Shown here: positions 55,616 to 64,000 of the stretch, one piece after another
Layout of the letters: the number at the start of each line of letters is the position of its first letter
How positions within the stretch are numbered: the stretch's first letter is position 1
NCBI RefSeq assembly: GCF_947496855.1
Contig: NZ_CANMED010000004.1
Location: 62,001 to 126,000, forward strand
Origin: an uncultured Aquimarina sp.
GTDB lineage: Bacteria > Bacteroidota > Bacteroidia > Flavobacteriales > Flavobacteriaceae
Length of the DNA: 64,000 bases
Reading direction: 5' to 3'
The notes under the pieces: generated by a model
What the model was told of the DNA's origin: nothing
Databases searched by the model: none
Seen by the model: only the letters and a program-made list of their open reading frames with translations
Made by a program: the position numbers and the translations under genes

Positions 55616-56878
55616 TTATTCTTTTGTAAATAAATTATCTAGGAATTTTTCTAATTTTTCTCTTTTTATTTGTTGAACATTAAGTTTAAGTTTTGCAATA
55701 AAACCATATGAATCACCGTCAATTCCTACAGCACCAGAAATATACAGTTTACTTTTTTTATCTAATCGTATTTTATGGAGATCAATAATTGGGTACTTCA
55801 AGAAAATAGACGCAACCCCATTTACACCATAGTCAATATCTATATCTCCATTACTCAATAACCTTTTGATCAATATTTCGAACTCACTGTCCAAGCTCTT
55901 AGAAATAACAAACACTTCTCCTTCTTCATTAACTACAAAATCAGTATTATAAATATCTGTGTTATACCCCATTTTTCCAGAATCAAAAAATGATACATCC
56001 AGATTTCCTTTCTCTCCATATTTACGGATGCGATATACACCCTCAGTCTCATTTTCTATTTGAGATGTATATAGTTTTGAATTTGACAGAACAATATGAT
56101 CAAAGGATTGATAATCTTCTTCTATAGTAAGACAATAAAGATTATTAGATGCCATTTGACTACTATCAAAACCCGCTAAATAAGTTGATTGCTCTTCCCC
56201 ATTATCTACTGACTCAGAATATCCCAATAACAAATAGTTATTTTCCATTGCCGAACAATTTAATGTAAAATGATGATCATCATACAAACTAGATGACAAT
56301 GTTTCTCCTATATCAGAAAGTTTTAGGATCGCTATTTTTTCTTCTTCTTTTGAAATACTAGAACCTCTAACTTTGGCTACCACAATTATCTCATCGCTAG
56401 ATGATGCATAAATATATTGACCATAATTATCTTCTAAATTATCTAGTATATTCTTTTTGTATACTCCACCATGTCCAAATCTGTTATCAACACTTCCATC
56501 TTCATAAAATCCGTTTATAGAAATCATCCAGCTATGTCCATTCCAAAAATTAGATAATACTAAAATACTTCCGTCTGATTTAGCACTCATAGCCACTGGT
56601 ATGGTATTTTGATTGTCTAAATTACTGGAAGTTATATTGAACTTAATATCCTTGGTACCATTCTTATACAGGCGTACCAGATTTTTCTTAGTATCTGCCT
56701 CATACAGGACGTTGATTTTGTTCTCTTCAATAACATCAAAATCAATAATATGAGAAGAAACCATTCCTAACTCTTTAAACAAGAATAATCCATTTCTGGA
56801 AAAGTCAGTATCTATCTGCTGAGCATAACAACTTGTTATCAGGTAATAGAAAAAAATTGGCAAGTAGTAAATTCTCAT
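55616..56878 (-). CDS. Secreted delta-60-repeat (DUF5122-like) beta-propeller protein
   Basis: The 420-residue protein has a signal peptide (FYYLITSCYAQ) and repeats of the delta-60 type: DTDFSRNGLF, DNRFGHGGVYK, LDVSFFDSGKM and DIDYGVNGVASIF, spaced about 100 residues apart with alternating beta strands. Proteins with these repeats are secreted propellers of unknown role. No T9SS sorting domain is seen. The Cys before YAQ could be read as a lipobox, but Ala-Gln cleavage fits better. Confidence 0.75.
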   Translation of the reverse strand: MRIYYLPIFFYYLITSCYAQQIDTDFSRNGLFLFKELGMVSSHIIDFDVIEENKINVLYEADTKKNLVRLYKNGTKDIKFNITSSNLDNQNTIPVAMSAKSDGSILVLSNFWNGHSWMISINGFYEDGSVDNRFGHGGVYKKNILDNLEDNYGQYIYASSSDEIIVVAKVRGSSISKEEEKIAILKLSDIGETLSSSLYDDHHFTLNCSAMENNYLLLGYSESVDNGEEQSTYLAGFDSSQMASNNLYCLTIEEDYQSFDHIVLSNSKLYTSQIENETEGVYRIRKYGEKGNLDVSFFDSGKMGYNTDIYNTDFVVNEEGEVFVISKSLDSEFEILIKRLLSNGDIDIDYGVNGVASIFLKYPIIDLHKIRLDKKSKLYISGAVGIDGDSYGFIAKLKLNVQQIKREKLEKFLDNLFTKE

Positions 56879-57092
56879 AGCGAAATATCGTAGTAACTTT
56901 GTTTAGTCACCTTCGCAAAAGAGGTATATTCAAAAAAAGAAGATTAGGGGGACAAAATAAACCTATACAATTTGTTTTACGTAATTAGCTTATTTTTAAT
57001 CAGCGTCAAAAAAAAGAATTTATATACTATAATGCAAGATTTTTCTTAATAATAAAAAATTAATTTTGTTAACATATTCTAAATATAACCAT

Positions 57093-57674
57093 ATGAACAG
57101 ACAAATCATATTTTTACTATCGTTTCTAATTTCTTCTACTCTTTTTGCTCAGGAAGACTTTTACAACCGTTTATCTGATGCTTCCTTATCATTAACTGCA
57201 CAGAACGTAACATATGATCCTGCTTACTTTTCTATGAAATATCCTAATGGAGATGTGCCCAGTGACAAAGGTGTATGTACAGATGTAGTAATCAGAGCAT
57301 ATCGAAAGTTAGGAATCGATCTCCAAAAAGAAGTGCATGAAGATATGAAAGCTAATTTTGGTTTATATCCAAAAAACTGGGGATTATCAAAAACTGATAA
57401 AAATATTGATCATAGACGAGTTCCGAATCTTATGGCATTCTTTTCCCGATTTGGTAAGGTAAAATCTATTTCTAAAAAAGCACAGCATTATCTCCCTGGA
57501 GATGTTGTATGCTGGAGTCTAGGAGGTGGGCTCACTCATATTGGATTAGTAGTTGATAAAAAATCTGATGATCAACAACGATATTTAATCGTTCATAATA
57601 TCGGTGGTGGACAAGTATTAGCCGATTGTTTATTTGACTATAAAATTATTGGACATTATCGGTATAAAAAGTAA
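57093..57674 (+). CDS. DUF1287-family secreted NlpC/P60-like protein
   Basis: I start at ATG 57093 (NRQIIFLLSFLISS), giving 193 residues with a signal peptide (SSTLFAQ). The DUF1287 pattern is clear: YDPAYFSMKYPNGDVPSDKGVCTDVVIRAY split around the candidate nucleophile Cys, VHEDMKANFGLYP, DHRRVPNLMAFF, GDVVCWSLGGGLTHIGLVV with the candidate His, and IGHYRY. The family is thought to be related to NlpC/P60 cysteine peptidases. A terminator follows at once. Confidence 0.85.
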   Translation: MNRQIIFLLSFLISSTLFAQEDFYNRLSDASLSLTAQNVTYDPAYFSMKYPNGDVPSDKGVCTDVVIRAYRKLGIDLQKEVHEDMKANFGLYPKNWGLSKTDKNIDHRRVPNLMAFFSRFGKVKSISKKAQHYLPGDVVCWSLGGGLTHIGLVVDKKSDDQQRYLIVHNIGGGQVLADCLFDYKIIGHYRYKK

Positions 57675-57716
57675 TCCTAAAATTAAGAATAATTAGCATT
57701 AGGATTACTCTTTTTA
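57671..57716 (+). terminator. Terminator after the DUF1287 gene
   Basis: GTAATCCTAA (57671-57680, overlapping the stop codon) pairs perfectly with TTAGGATTAC (57699-57708), followed by TCTTTTT. Confidence 0.75.
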
Positions 57717-57723
57717 AAATCAT

Positions 57724-59475
57724 TTAACACAATGACCAATCCGGATTTAATGTTTCATCTTCTCCTGCCTTTTTGGTTCTATACTGAATAGAATCTGGAA
57801 TATCGGTTTTGGGAATATGAACATGCACGACAAAATTATCATTAGGGTGTTTATCTATTTGCTGTAATGCATCATTCAGCTGATCTTGTGTTTTTACTTC
57901 TAAACCAATACCTCCAAAAGCATCTGTAAGCTTAGCATATTTCCAATTATTCAAATCATTATAGGGATATACTTTGTTTAGATCTTCTTGAGGATAATCA
58001 ATCTTATCTTTTCCTCTAAATGGATTAGGGTTGACTAGCATTTGCTCGATACCATATATCTTATTATCTAGTACAAAAACCACTGTATTCTGTTTTAAAT
58101 GATGTTGTGTAGAAACTGCTTGACAGGTTTCTTGAAAAGCACCATCTCCCACAAACACTAATACTCTTTGATCAGGTGCTGCACATTTAACTCCTATCGC
58201 GGCAGGAACAGAATACCCTATAGACAACCAATTGGCTTGTGCTATAAATGTATTCGATTTACCTCTATGTAATCCCTGAGCTCCAAGTAAAGGGAATCCC
58301 GCGTCAACTACCACAGTATTAGAAGCTGTGATATAGCTATTCATTTTTGTAAAAAATCGATCATATGTTAACTCATCGGAAGTTTGAACTTGCAGTGATT
58401 TTTTAAGATTATTACTAATGGCAGCATCCATAGAGAACTTTTTAAAATTCTCTTTTCGCTGTATCAACTCCTCTCTAAGTTCATCAATAAATGCCTCCAA
58501 TGACATATTTGCATAGAACTTTGCACCTACTCTAATTCCAGAATGATTAGCCAATACGGTATTATCATCCCAGATATTAAATCCCCCCAAGTTTTTGCCT
58601 GTTGTCCATGCGCCTATACCTATTTTAGATCCTGCTTTTGTAAATCTTTCATAAACATCATTAGGAGAAGCGTTTCCATTAAAAACACCCTTAAATAATG
58701 GATGATCCTCAGAAACAATGGATTTCCCCATAATAGAGGTTGTAAACTCGATATCCGTATCTTCTACAAGTTGTAAAAACTTCTTCTGAAGTCCTTTACG
58801 TTGAATCTCTACTCCGGCCCAAAAAATTGGTTTGTCTTTTGCTTCTATAAGATCTGCAGTAGCACTGGCTGCACTTTTTGCAGTGGATATACACAGATCA
58901 CTATGTTTTCGGGTAATAGGGCGATCAGGAACATCACATTTTGATCGCCACACATCTTCAAAAACCTCTAAATACACTGGTCTACCATAACTAATCATAG
59001 CATTTAACACACCATCTATTTTATAAGGCGCTTCTCCTCCTCCTGTGACCTGTTCCGCAGCAACAGTTACATTCCGAAAAACATTAATATTACTATACAT
59101 ATCACCAGTCATATGAGAGGCCATCAACCCTTCTCCAAGGTTTTTTGATTGTTCTGCATTTGTCGGAGCTCCATTAATCACTAGTACAGGATTATGTTCT
59201 ACATAAGAACCTGCAACAGGATTTAAAATACTAAATGCACCAACCCCGTAGGTAACACCAACTGCTCCGATTCCTTTTAATCGCGCATAAGCATCTACGC
59301 AATGTCCTGCATTTATTTCATTCGTATTTCCTATAATTTTAATTTTAGCCTTTGGATCCTCTATAATTGTATTTAGAAAAGGTGCTGAATAATTTCCTGC
59401 AACACCAAAAACTGTATCTAATCCAAGTTCTTCAAGACGAAGTTGCAGATATTTTGCTACTGTTATTTTACTCAT
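57724..59475 (-). CDS. ThDP-dependent 2-keto-acid decarboxylase (indolepyruvate/phenylpyruvate decarboxylase-like)
   Basis: The 583-residue protein has the three-domain thiamine diphosphate decarboxylase build. The N-terminal domain has FGVAGNYSAPFL, the catalytic Glu in NTNEINAGHCVDAYA and GVGAFSILNPVAGSY. The C-terminal cofactor domain has the GDG...N motif, GDGAFQETCQ with VFVLDNKIYGIEQ. The sequence is closest in feel to pyruvate/indolepyruvate decarboxylases. It starts 12 bp after the L-amino-acid oxidase gene, so the pair likely turns an amino acid into its 2-keto acid and then into an aldehyde. Substrate side chain is not determined. Confidence 0.85.
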   Translation of the reverse strand: MSKITVAKYLQLRLEELGLDTVFGVAGNYSAPFLNTIIEDPKAKIKIIGNTNEINAGHCVDAYARLKGIGAVGVTYGVGAFSILNPVAGSYVEHNPVLVINGAPTNAEQSKNLGEGLMASHMTGDMYSNINVFRNVTVAAEQVTGGGEAPYKIDGVLNAMISYGRPVYLEVFEDVWRSKCDVPDRPITRKHSDLCISTAKSAASATADLIEAKDKPIFWAGVEIQRKGLQKKFLQLVEDTDIEFTTSIMGKSIVSEDHPLFKGVFNGNASPNDVYERFTKAGSKIGIGAWTTGKNLGGFNIWDDNTVLANHSGIRVGAKFYANMSLEAFIDELREELIQRKENFKKFSMDAAISNNLKKSLQVQTSDELTYDRFFTKMNSYITASNTVVVDAGFPLLGAQGLHRGKSNTFIAQANWLSIGYSVPAAIGVKCAAPDQRVLVFVGDGAFQETCQAVSTQHHLKQNTVVFVLDNKIYGIEQMLVNPNPFRGKDKIDYPQEDLNKVYPYNDLNNWKYAKLTDAFGGIGLEVKTQDQLNDALQQIDKHPNDNFVVHVHIPKTDIPDSIQYRTKKAGEDETLNPDWSLC

Positions 59476-59487
59476 TTTACCAGGTAT

Positions 59488-61233
59488 TTAAAGTTCTACA
59501 GACGTTTCATTTACTTCTAATGCTGCACGAATACCAGATTCGATAGCACCTTCTATCCACGCATGCTTCAATGATGTGTGTTCCCCTGCAAAATGGGCTT
59601 TTCCATCCCATTCAGGTTTTTCTATAGCTCCCTGCAATAAATTTAATTGCCCTGGCGTAAAAATAGCTGCCTCTCCAAAAGCATATGGATTCTGCATCCA
59701 GGAAACAGTTGCTGCTCCTTTTATCCCATCTACATATTCTGGATTTTCTGGTAAATCTGGATTGAAAACAGATAAAGATTTAATTCTTCTTTGTTCATCT
59801 AAATCCTCTGGTGCGTGTGCTGCAGCAATGTTATCCAATGCATATATATAACGGTCTTTATGACTCATAGAATCCCACTTTCTGGCGTCATCTGCCCAAC
59901 AATAACAAGCTAACATTAATCCATTCCCTTCTCTATTAATATGCTGACTTGGATAATAAATAAAACGATTAGATAAATCGGTAATGGTTCCTCCTCCCAC
60001 AATATTATATGGATCTTTTTCCCACCATCGCTCTGTAAATTCAATCAACACTTTAGTGGCAGAATCATAATGAAGCTCTCGAACTGCTTTTCTTTTATCT
60101 TGTGAAAATTTAGGCCATACATGTACCATTCTAAATGCAGAAAATGGTATCGTCACAATAACCTCATCAAATTCCATCTCGCTTACAGGTACTTCTTGCT
60201 TTGTAAACCCTATCTTTTCGTAATAAGACGAATCTCTCTTGATTTCTATTTCTGTAGAGATCCTTACTTTTCCGTTTCTTAGATAGAGATCAGTCATCTT
60301 GGTATCAAGATGTGTAATTTCTGCTAATTCGTGTTTTTTATAAAAGGACTCTGTAATAACATCTGTCCCTCCCACTACTTGCCAGAATACGGTATCATTT
60401 TTAATGATATTAGCTTCGATAAAACTTTGCAAGAAATCGTAAGACATCCGCGATTCCAGATTCTGTATTACGGCTATCATCTCTATCGCATTCTCAGAAT
60501 AATTGGTAAATTCTTTTAGAAAACGTCTCATAGAATATTCTCCTAATTTTTCTATTAGTTTTGGCCAGTTTGCAACTGGATCAATAGCTATAAAATCCTT
60601 AAGCGGTTGCAACGCATTATTTAACAACACATTGGCTGCTATATTTTCATCAGGAATATTTGGGTCTTTATTAGTTTGCACATGATAGTGCAGTAATTTA
60701 TTAATATCCGCATCTTTTTTATAATACTCTTTTTGAACTACTTGTTGATAATTAACGAATAAGAATGAATTGAATGTTTTCTTTGGAAATACATCACTCT
60801 CTTTTTCATAATTTACATAATTCTGTTCTTTATTTTTTAATGCTTCTTTTTTGTCAACAGAAACGTAATAAAAAGGTTCCAAGGGAACTTCCAGTTGTTT
60901 GCAATACTCAAGTATCATATTATGAAAATTAGGTAATCGCATTGCTCCTGCCTCTGCATACAATGAATCGTCTTCCCAATACTTCTTGATTTTTGTATTC
61001 CTGAAAGTCTTAACTCTTCCCCCAATACGGGTATTTGCTTCTACGATTGTAACATTATGTCCTGCTCCTCTTAAAATAGATGCCGCAACCATTCCTGCCA
61101 TTCCAGCTCCAACAACTAACACATCTTTTTTCTTCCCTTTGGCTTTAGGGAATCCTGTTTTAATATATTCTAAATATTTCTGAACAATTGGATCATTGTT
61201 TTCATCTAATAAACTATGTAAGTATGTTTCCAT
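59488..61233 (-). CDS. Flavin-dependent L-amino-acid oxidase/monoamine oxidase
   Basis: I start at ATG 61233 ([16 protein letters not shown]), giving 581 residues; a GTG 30 bp upstream is possible. The FAD motif is [19 protein letters not shown] followed by [28 protein letters not shown] is the L-amino-acid-oxidase-type substrate loop, and [20 protein letters not shown] is the C-terminal FAD-binding stretch. There is no signal peptide. It oxidatively deaminates an L-amino acid to a 2-keto acid. The linked decarboxylase suggests an aromatic or branched substrate; the nearby trp operon makes tryptophan attractive but is not proof. Confidence 0.87.
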   Translation of the reverse strand: METYLHSLLDENNDPIVQKYLEYIKTGFPKAKGKKKDVLVVGAGMAGMVAASILRGAGHNVTIVEANTRIGGRVKTFRNTKIKKYWEDDSLYAEAGAMRLPNFHNMILEYCKQLEVPLEPFYYVSVDKKEALKNKEQNYVNYEKESDVFPKKTFNSFLFVNYQQVVQKEYYKKDADINKLLHYHVQTNKDPNIPDENIAANVLLNNALQPLKDFIAIDPVANWPKLIEKLGEYSMRRFLKEFTNYSENAIEMIAVIQNLESRMSYDFLQSFIEANIIKNDTVFWQVVGGTDVITESFYKKHELAEITHLDTKMTDLYLRNGKVRISTEIEIKRDSSYYEKIGFTKQEVPVSEMEFDEVIVTIPFSAFRMVHVWPKFSQDKRKAVRELHYDSATKVLIEFTERWWEKDPYNIVGGGTITDLSNRFIYYPSQHINREGNGLMLACYCWADDARKWDSMSHKDRYIYALDNIAAAHAPEDLDEQRRIKSLSVFNPDLPENPEYVDGIKGAATVSWMQNPYAFGEAAIFTPGQLNLLQGAIEKPEWDGKAHFAGEHTSLKHAWIEGAIESGIRAALEVNETSVEL

Positions 61234-61361
61234 ATAAAGTAATTTTAGTGCGGTGATAACCACTAGAGTTAGTCTGATTCGCTATGATTAAGCACACTAA
61301 ATTACCTTATATATGAACAAAATGAAATAGGGGTTTATACTTGAAATTAAGGAGAATTCAG

Positions 61362-62015
61362 TTAAAAAAAACCACTGTACTGCATCACTCTAAAATCAAT
61401 AGTATTGAATGTAGGGTTTTGATTTTTCTGGTCCTTATAGGATTGTAAACTTCCAATAGATCTATTTGCTGCTCCAGAAGGTGCTGTTAGCGACACCGTT
61501 TTTATTGTTCTTTCTTCTAACTGAAAGCTGTGTATTCTGGGAATGTTATTAGACACCAATGCTAATTGTAATTGGTAATTTTTAAGATGTTTTCTAAAGA
61601 AATATTCCGGGCCATTTTTACTATTACCGCCTGTAAATAGAAGTGTATCGATTTTAGGATACTGATGCAAATATGATACTACATCTCTAAGTTCTATGTA
61701 TTGCATTCCCAGGTCTGAAGCATCAATTTTATCTCGTTTACAACTATGCACGATATCACAAACTCCTATTCCTCTGGATGCTAAGAAATTCTTACGTTGC
61801 GCTACAGCTTCCTCAGTGGTTTTGAATTTTAGTTTTAAGTCAAAAATACGATCCAAAACTGGCCATAGCAATCCGCTAATACTGCCATAACAAAAATCAA
61901 CGTCTCCTTTTTTTAGTTCTCCTGAAGTAAAGCGTGGTGGCGGCAAAGTTCCTACTATTAATTTAGTAGCTCCCTCAGGAAAAAAAGGTTCGTATGGATG
62001 GGTGTGTTGGAACAA
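61362..62015 (-). CDS. Uracil-DNA-glycosylase-fold protein
   Basis: The 217-residue protein belongs to the uracil-DNA glycosylase superfamily: LIVGTLPPPRF (the GxxPxP-like motif A), then DFCYGSISGLLWPVL, GIGVCDIVHSCKR and LLFTGGNSKNG. The C-terminal VSLTAPSGAANRSIGS corresponds to the HPSP-like motif. Members of this UDG-fold group in Bacteroidota are of unproven glycosylase activity, and the classic catalytic Asp is not obvious. It stands alone, with LAAO downstream on the same strand. Confidence 0.75.
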   Translation of the reverse strand: MFQHTHPYEPFFPEGATKLIVGTLPPPRFTSGELKKGDVDFCYGSISGLLWPVLDRIFDLKLKFKTTEEAVAQRKNFLASRGIGVCDIVHSCKRDKIDASDLGMQYIELRDVVSYLHQYPKIDTLLFTGGNSKNGPEYFFRKHLKNYQLQLALVSNNIPRIHSFQLEERTIKTVSLTAPSGAANRSIGSLQSYKDQKNQNPTFNTIDFRVMQYSGFF

Positions 62016-62503
62016 TACGGAATAACGATTTATGAATTATGAGTTACGAAGGTAGCAAGATTTATGAAATAGTAGTGAGTATTAAGTAATGAGTACAAAG
62101 TAGTAAGAAGTTAATGAGTGGTGAGTTTGTGAGGAATGAGAAGACAGGAGTAAAGAAGTTAGCGAGGACTGAGGCTCTCGAAGTCCGAAGTCCGAAGTCC
62201 GAAACCCAATCCCCAAAACCAACAACCCATAATCACACTAACACCCAGCACAATCAAAGTAGCTACTCCATAGAATCACTACACAATTTTGTTATATGGG
62301 GAATTTTACGCTATTTTTAGAATCTATATAAAAATTAACCGCAGAATTAAACGTTTATTATACGTTTGTAATCGTTTATAATTGAATATATAAAAGAAAT
62401 ATGCGTACTAGTACGTATATAACCATGTTATGAGCAATTTCTCAAAATTTTAAGGTAACATTTTCTACAAATAAGACACTTAATTATAAATGATAAAAAC
62501 TTA
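62016..62503. repeat. Repeat-rich intergenic region before the terminal ORF
   Basis: These 488 bp hold no credible gene. From about 62,070 a GAGTA/TAAGTAATGAGTACAAAGTAG repeat appears, sharing GTAATGAGTACA with the trpB-trpA spacer. At 62180-62203 there are three tandem GAAGTCC units. Near 62,404-62,415 lies the palindrome CGTACTAGTACG. Next comes GTTATGAGCAATTTC (62427-62441), which resembles the sequence at the attC-like site at 63,579. A short open frame at 62,114 is made of these repeats and is not a gene. Confidence 0.55.
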
Positions 62504-63511
62504 ATGATGAAAAAAATAATTTTAATTATTTCTTTATTTGGAATATTTAGTTTGATTAATGCTCAGGAATATGTCGAATCTAAAACAAGTATTCCTTCTA
62601 ATAATGCAAATAATGCTATAGGAGAAAAAAATGCAATTTGGAGAAACAATCAAATTGCTCCTCCAATCGAAAACAACTTTCCAAACTCACAAAATTGGTG
62701 GTCAATTTTTCAAACTCAATTTAATGATACTAGATATGACGCTCAACTAGCTTTTGGGCTAAACAGGGAAGATTTATGGTTGAGATACAATTTTAATGGT
62801 AACTGGAAAAATTGGAAAAAAATTATTCTTTCAGATTACAACGGGAATGTTGGAATAGGTACAACCACTACTAGCAATGGAATATTAACTGTAAATGGTG
62901 ACAGTTATAGTACAATGCGTTTAGAAAATGATACTCCAAATAGAGAGGCTAGCATTAGATTCAGATCAAAAAGTAACTCTGGTGGAACGTTACATTCTGA
63001 TATTTCTTTGTATGCTACAGGGAATAATCAAGGATACTTAGGATTTAAAGTTCCTCACAATAATACAGTTAATAATGGCTATGATATGATTATTAATCAT
63101 AGTGGAAATGTCGGTATTGGTACAACTAACCCTGAATCTTGGAGATTAGCCGTTAATGGTAAAATTAGAGCAAAAGAAATCAAAGTAGAGACTGGATGGT
63201 CTGACTTTGTATTTTTTGATGATTATCAACTACCAACTCTACAAGAAGTAGAAAATCACATTAAAGAGAATGGACATTTAAAAGATATCCCAAGTGCAAA
63301 AGAGGTAGAAGAAAATGGAATTTTTTTAGGACAAATGGACTCTAAATTACTTCAAAAAATTGAGGAACTGACTCTTTATACAATAGCACAAGAGAAAAAA
63401 ATGAACATTCAAAACGCTAAAATTGAAAAGCTTGAAAAGGAAAATCAGGAATTGAAATCTTTATCTGAGCGATTAGCTAAAATTGAAAAATTATTAGAAT
63501 CCCAAAAATAA
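62504..63511 (+). CDS. Secreted tail-fibre-like protein with C-terminal coiled coil
   Basis: The 335-residue protein has a signal peptide (LIISLFGIFSLINAQ). The middle carries NVGIGTT repeats (NGNVGIGTTTTSNG, SGNVGIGTTNPESW) typical of trimeric fibre beta-helices, then KIRAKEIKVETGWSDFVF, and the intramolecular-chaperone-like end (HLKDIPSAKEVEENGIFLG, KLLQKIEELTLYTIAQEKK) with a terminal heptad coiled coil. Bacteroidota encode many such phage-tail-fibre-like secreted proteins of unknown role. An attC-like site begins 4 bp after the stop, so this ORF is organised like an integron cassette. Confidence 0.8.
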   Translation: MMKKIILIISLFGIFSLINAQEYVESKTSIPSNNANNAIGEKNAIWRNNQIAPPIENNFPNSQNWWSIFQTQFNDTRYDAQLAFGLNREDLWLRYNFNGNWKNWKKIILSDYNGNVGIGTTTTSNGILTVNGDSYSTMRLENDTPNREASIRFRSKSNSGGTLHSDISLYATGNNQGYLGFKVPHNNTVNNGYDMIINHSGNVGIGTTNPESWRLAVNGKIRAKEIKVETGWSDFVFFDDYQLPTLQEVENHIKENGHLKDIPSAKEVEENGIFLGQMDSKLLQKIEELTLYTIAQEKKMNIQNAKIEKLEKENQELKSLSERLAKIEKLLESQK

Positions 63512-63514
63512 AAA

Positions 63515-63587
63515 GCTTATAACACGAATGTATGAAGTCATAATGCCCTAACGGGACATTACGCCTTATACATCAATCGTTATGTGC
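63515..63587 (+). other. attC-like recombination site (integron gene cassette)
   Basis: A 73-nt imperfect palindrome directly follows the ORF. The outer boxes TTATAAC (63517-63523) and GTTATGT (63579-63585) are complementary. Inner arms ATGTATgAAG/CTTATACAT and CATAATGcCC/GGgACATTAcG pair with single bulges, closing on a short loop. Complementary end boxes, unpaired extra bases and a length of 57-141 nt are attC traits. The next ORF begins 10 bp beyond. No integrase is in view. Confidence 0.55.
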
Positions 63588-63597
63588 AATTCCAAAA

Positions 63598-64000
63598 ATG
63601 AGAGAGTTAAAACAAATATATTGTAATAAAACCAGTGACTTGCCTACCATAAAAGTTATCAAAGAAGAGTTGGAAAATAATGATCGGATAAGAATAGATT
63701 ATAATTCTAAATTTAAATTCCGATTTCTAAAAAACTTAAAAAAATATATTGAAAATATTAATCAAAATCTCAATGTTGAAATTCACAAGGGAGAATTTAA
63801 AGATCTGAAATTTTATAATATCTATAGTTTATTTTCAGACATAGAAATTGAAAAAAGTTCTAGAGAATTAGAAAAAGCTATTAAAAGTTACAGGTTAACG
63901 TCTGAAAAACTGATAACGGAATTTGAAGAAAAATATGAATACAGTTTTATAGATTCAAAAAAAACATTCCTAGAAATAAGGAAAGTATTAGAACTTGATG
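63598..64000 (+). CDS. Hypothetical protein, 3' end cut by the window
   Basis: The frame opens at ATG 63598 right after the attC-like site and stays open to the window end (134 codons). The product is soluble, Lys/Glu/Ile-rich and mostly helical (KFRFLKNLKKYIENINQNL, SRELEKAIKSYRLTSEKL), without signal peptide or membrane helix. No family is recognised. Its position fits the next cassette of an array. Confidence 0.55.
   Translation, partial: MRELKQIYCNKTSDLPTIKVIKEELENNDRIRIDYNSKFKFRFLKNLKKYIENINQNLNVEIHKGEFKDLKFYNIYSLFSDIEIEKSSRELEKAIKSYRLTSEKLITEFEEKYEYSFIDSKKTFLEIRKVLELD

Noticed and set aside
58115..58140. Second copy of the trpF palindrome (GACAGGTTTC...GAAAAGC)
   Set aside because: Only one arm resembles it and it has no complementary arm; it is ordinary coding sequence of the decarboxylase.
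62114..62320. 68-codon frame on the plus strand
   Set aside because: It is built from low-complexity repeats (GAAGTCC units and GAGTA-type repeats); no start signal or protein-like composition.
1..64000. CRISPR array or insertion sequence with transposase
   Set aside because: No regularly spaced direct repeats and no transposase or tyrosine/serine recombinase frame were seen.

Overview
The window is AT-rich chromosomal DNA from a marine-type member of the Bacteroidota, most likely family Flavobacteriaceae; an Aquimarina-like genus is a guess from gene content. Evidence: a SusC/SusD pair, several secreted proteins with type IX secretion (T9SS) C-terminal sorting domains, TAnnTTTG-type promoter elements, a tmRNA with the tag (A)GENNYALAA, a Lacal_2735-type small protein and a Bacteroidota-type T6SS Hcp (TssD). 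No rRNA, tRNA or CRISPR array was seen.

Layout. 1-19.7 kb is mostly housekeeping: a truncated amidohydrolase, a fused isobutyryl-CoA mutase (icmF), a secreted zinc metalloprotease whose signal peptide and body lie in different frames, purU, a PqqB-like MBL-fold lipoprotein, a DUF4197 lipoprotein, a SusC/SusD pair, small proteins, a hydrolase, a BtuF-like protein, pyrF, a saccharopine-dehydrogenase-like enzyme and ssrA (tmRNA).

19.7-30.0 kb is an accessory island that starts just after the tmRNA 3' end. It holds a Septu-like ATPase + HNH nuclease pair, a type IIG restriction-modification enzyme, an orphan T6SS cassette (TssD with C-terminal extension, HExxHxxGxxH metallopeptidase effector, lipoprotein as immunity candidate) and a rolling-circle Rep gene. 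The island ends at about 30,033, where the Rep gene and a T9SS-secreted beta-propeller gene are both cut at their 5' ends, head to head.

30.0-43.2 kb is a secretome region. A LuxR-type regulator precedes three peptidoglycan hydrolases of different catalytic families (M23 endopeptidase, Amidase_3, PGRP/Amidase_2). All three carry the same ~280-residue accessory module and a T9SS signal. A TolB-like propeller protein sits between them and a subtilisin-like lipoprotein follows. The third module copy is a mosaic of the other two. 43.2-46.6 kb holds rhodanese and thioredoxin-fold genes, then a MarR regulator with YceI.

46.6-55.3 kb is a complete trp operon (E G D [GrpB] C [SDR] F B A) with a classical attenuator: a leader peptide with three consecutive Trp codons and a terminator. 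trpF contains an in-frame 33-bp palindrome. 55.3-62.0 kb carries small and secreted proteins, an L-amino-acid oxidase + 2-keto-acid decarboxylase operon and a UDG-fold protein. The right end has intergenic repeats and an ORF followed by an attC-like cruciform, resembling an integron gene cassette, and then an incomplete hypothetical gene.
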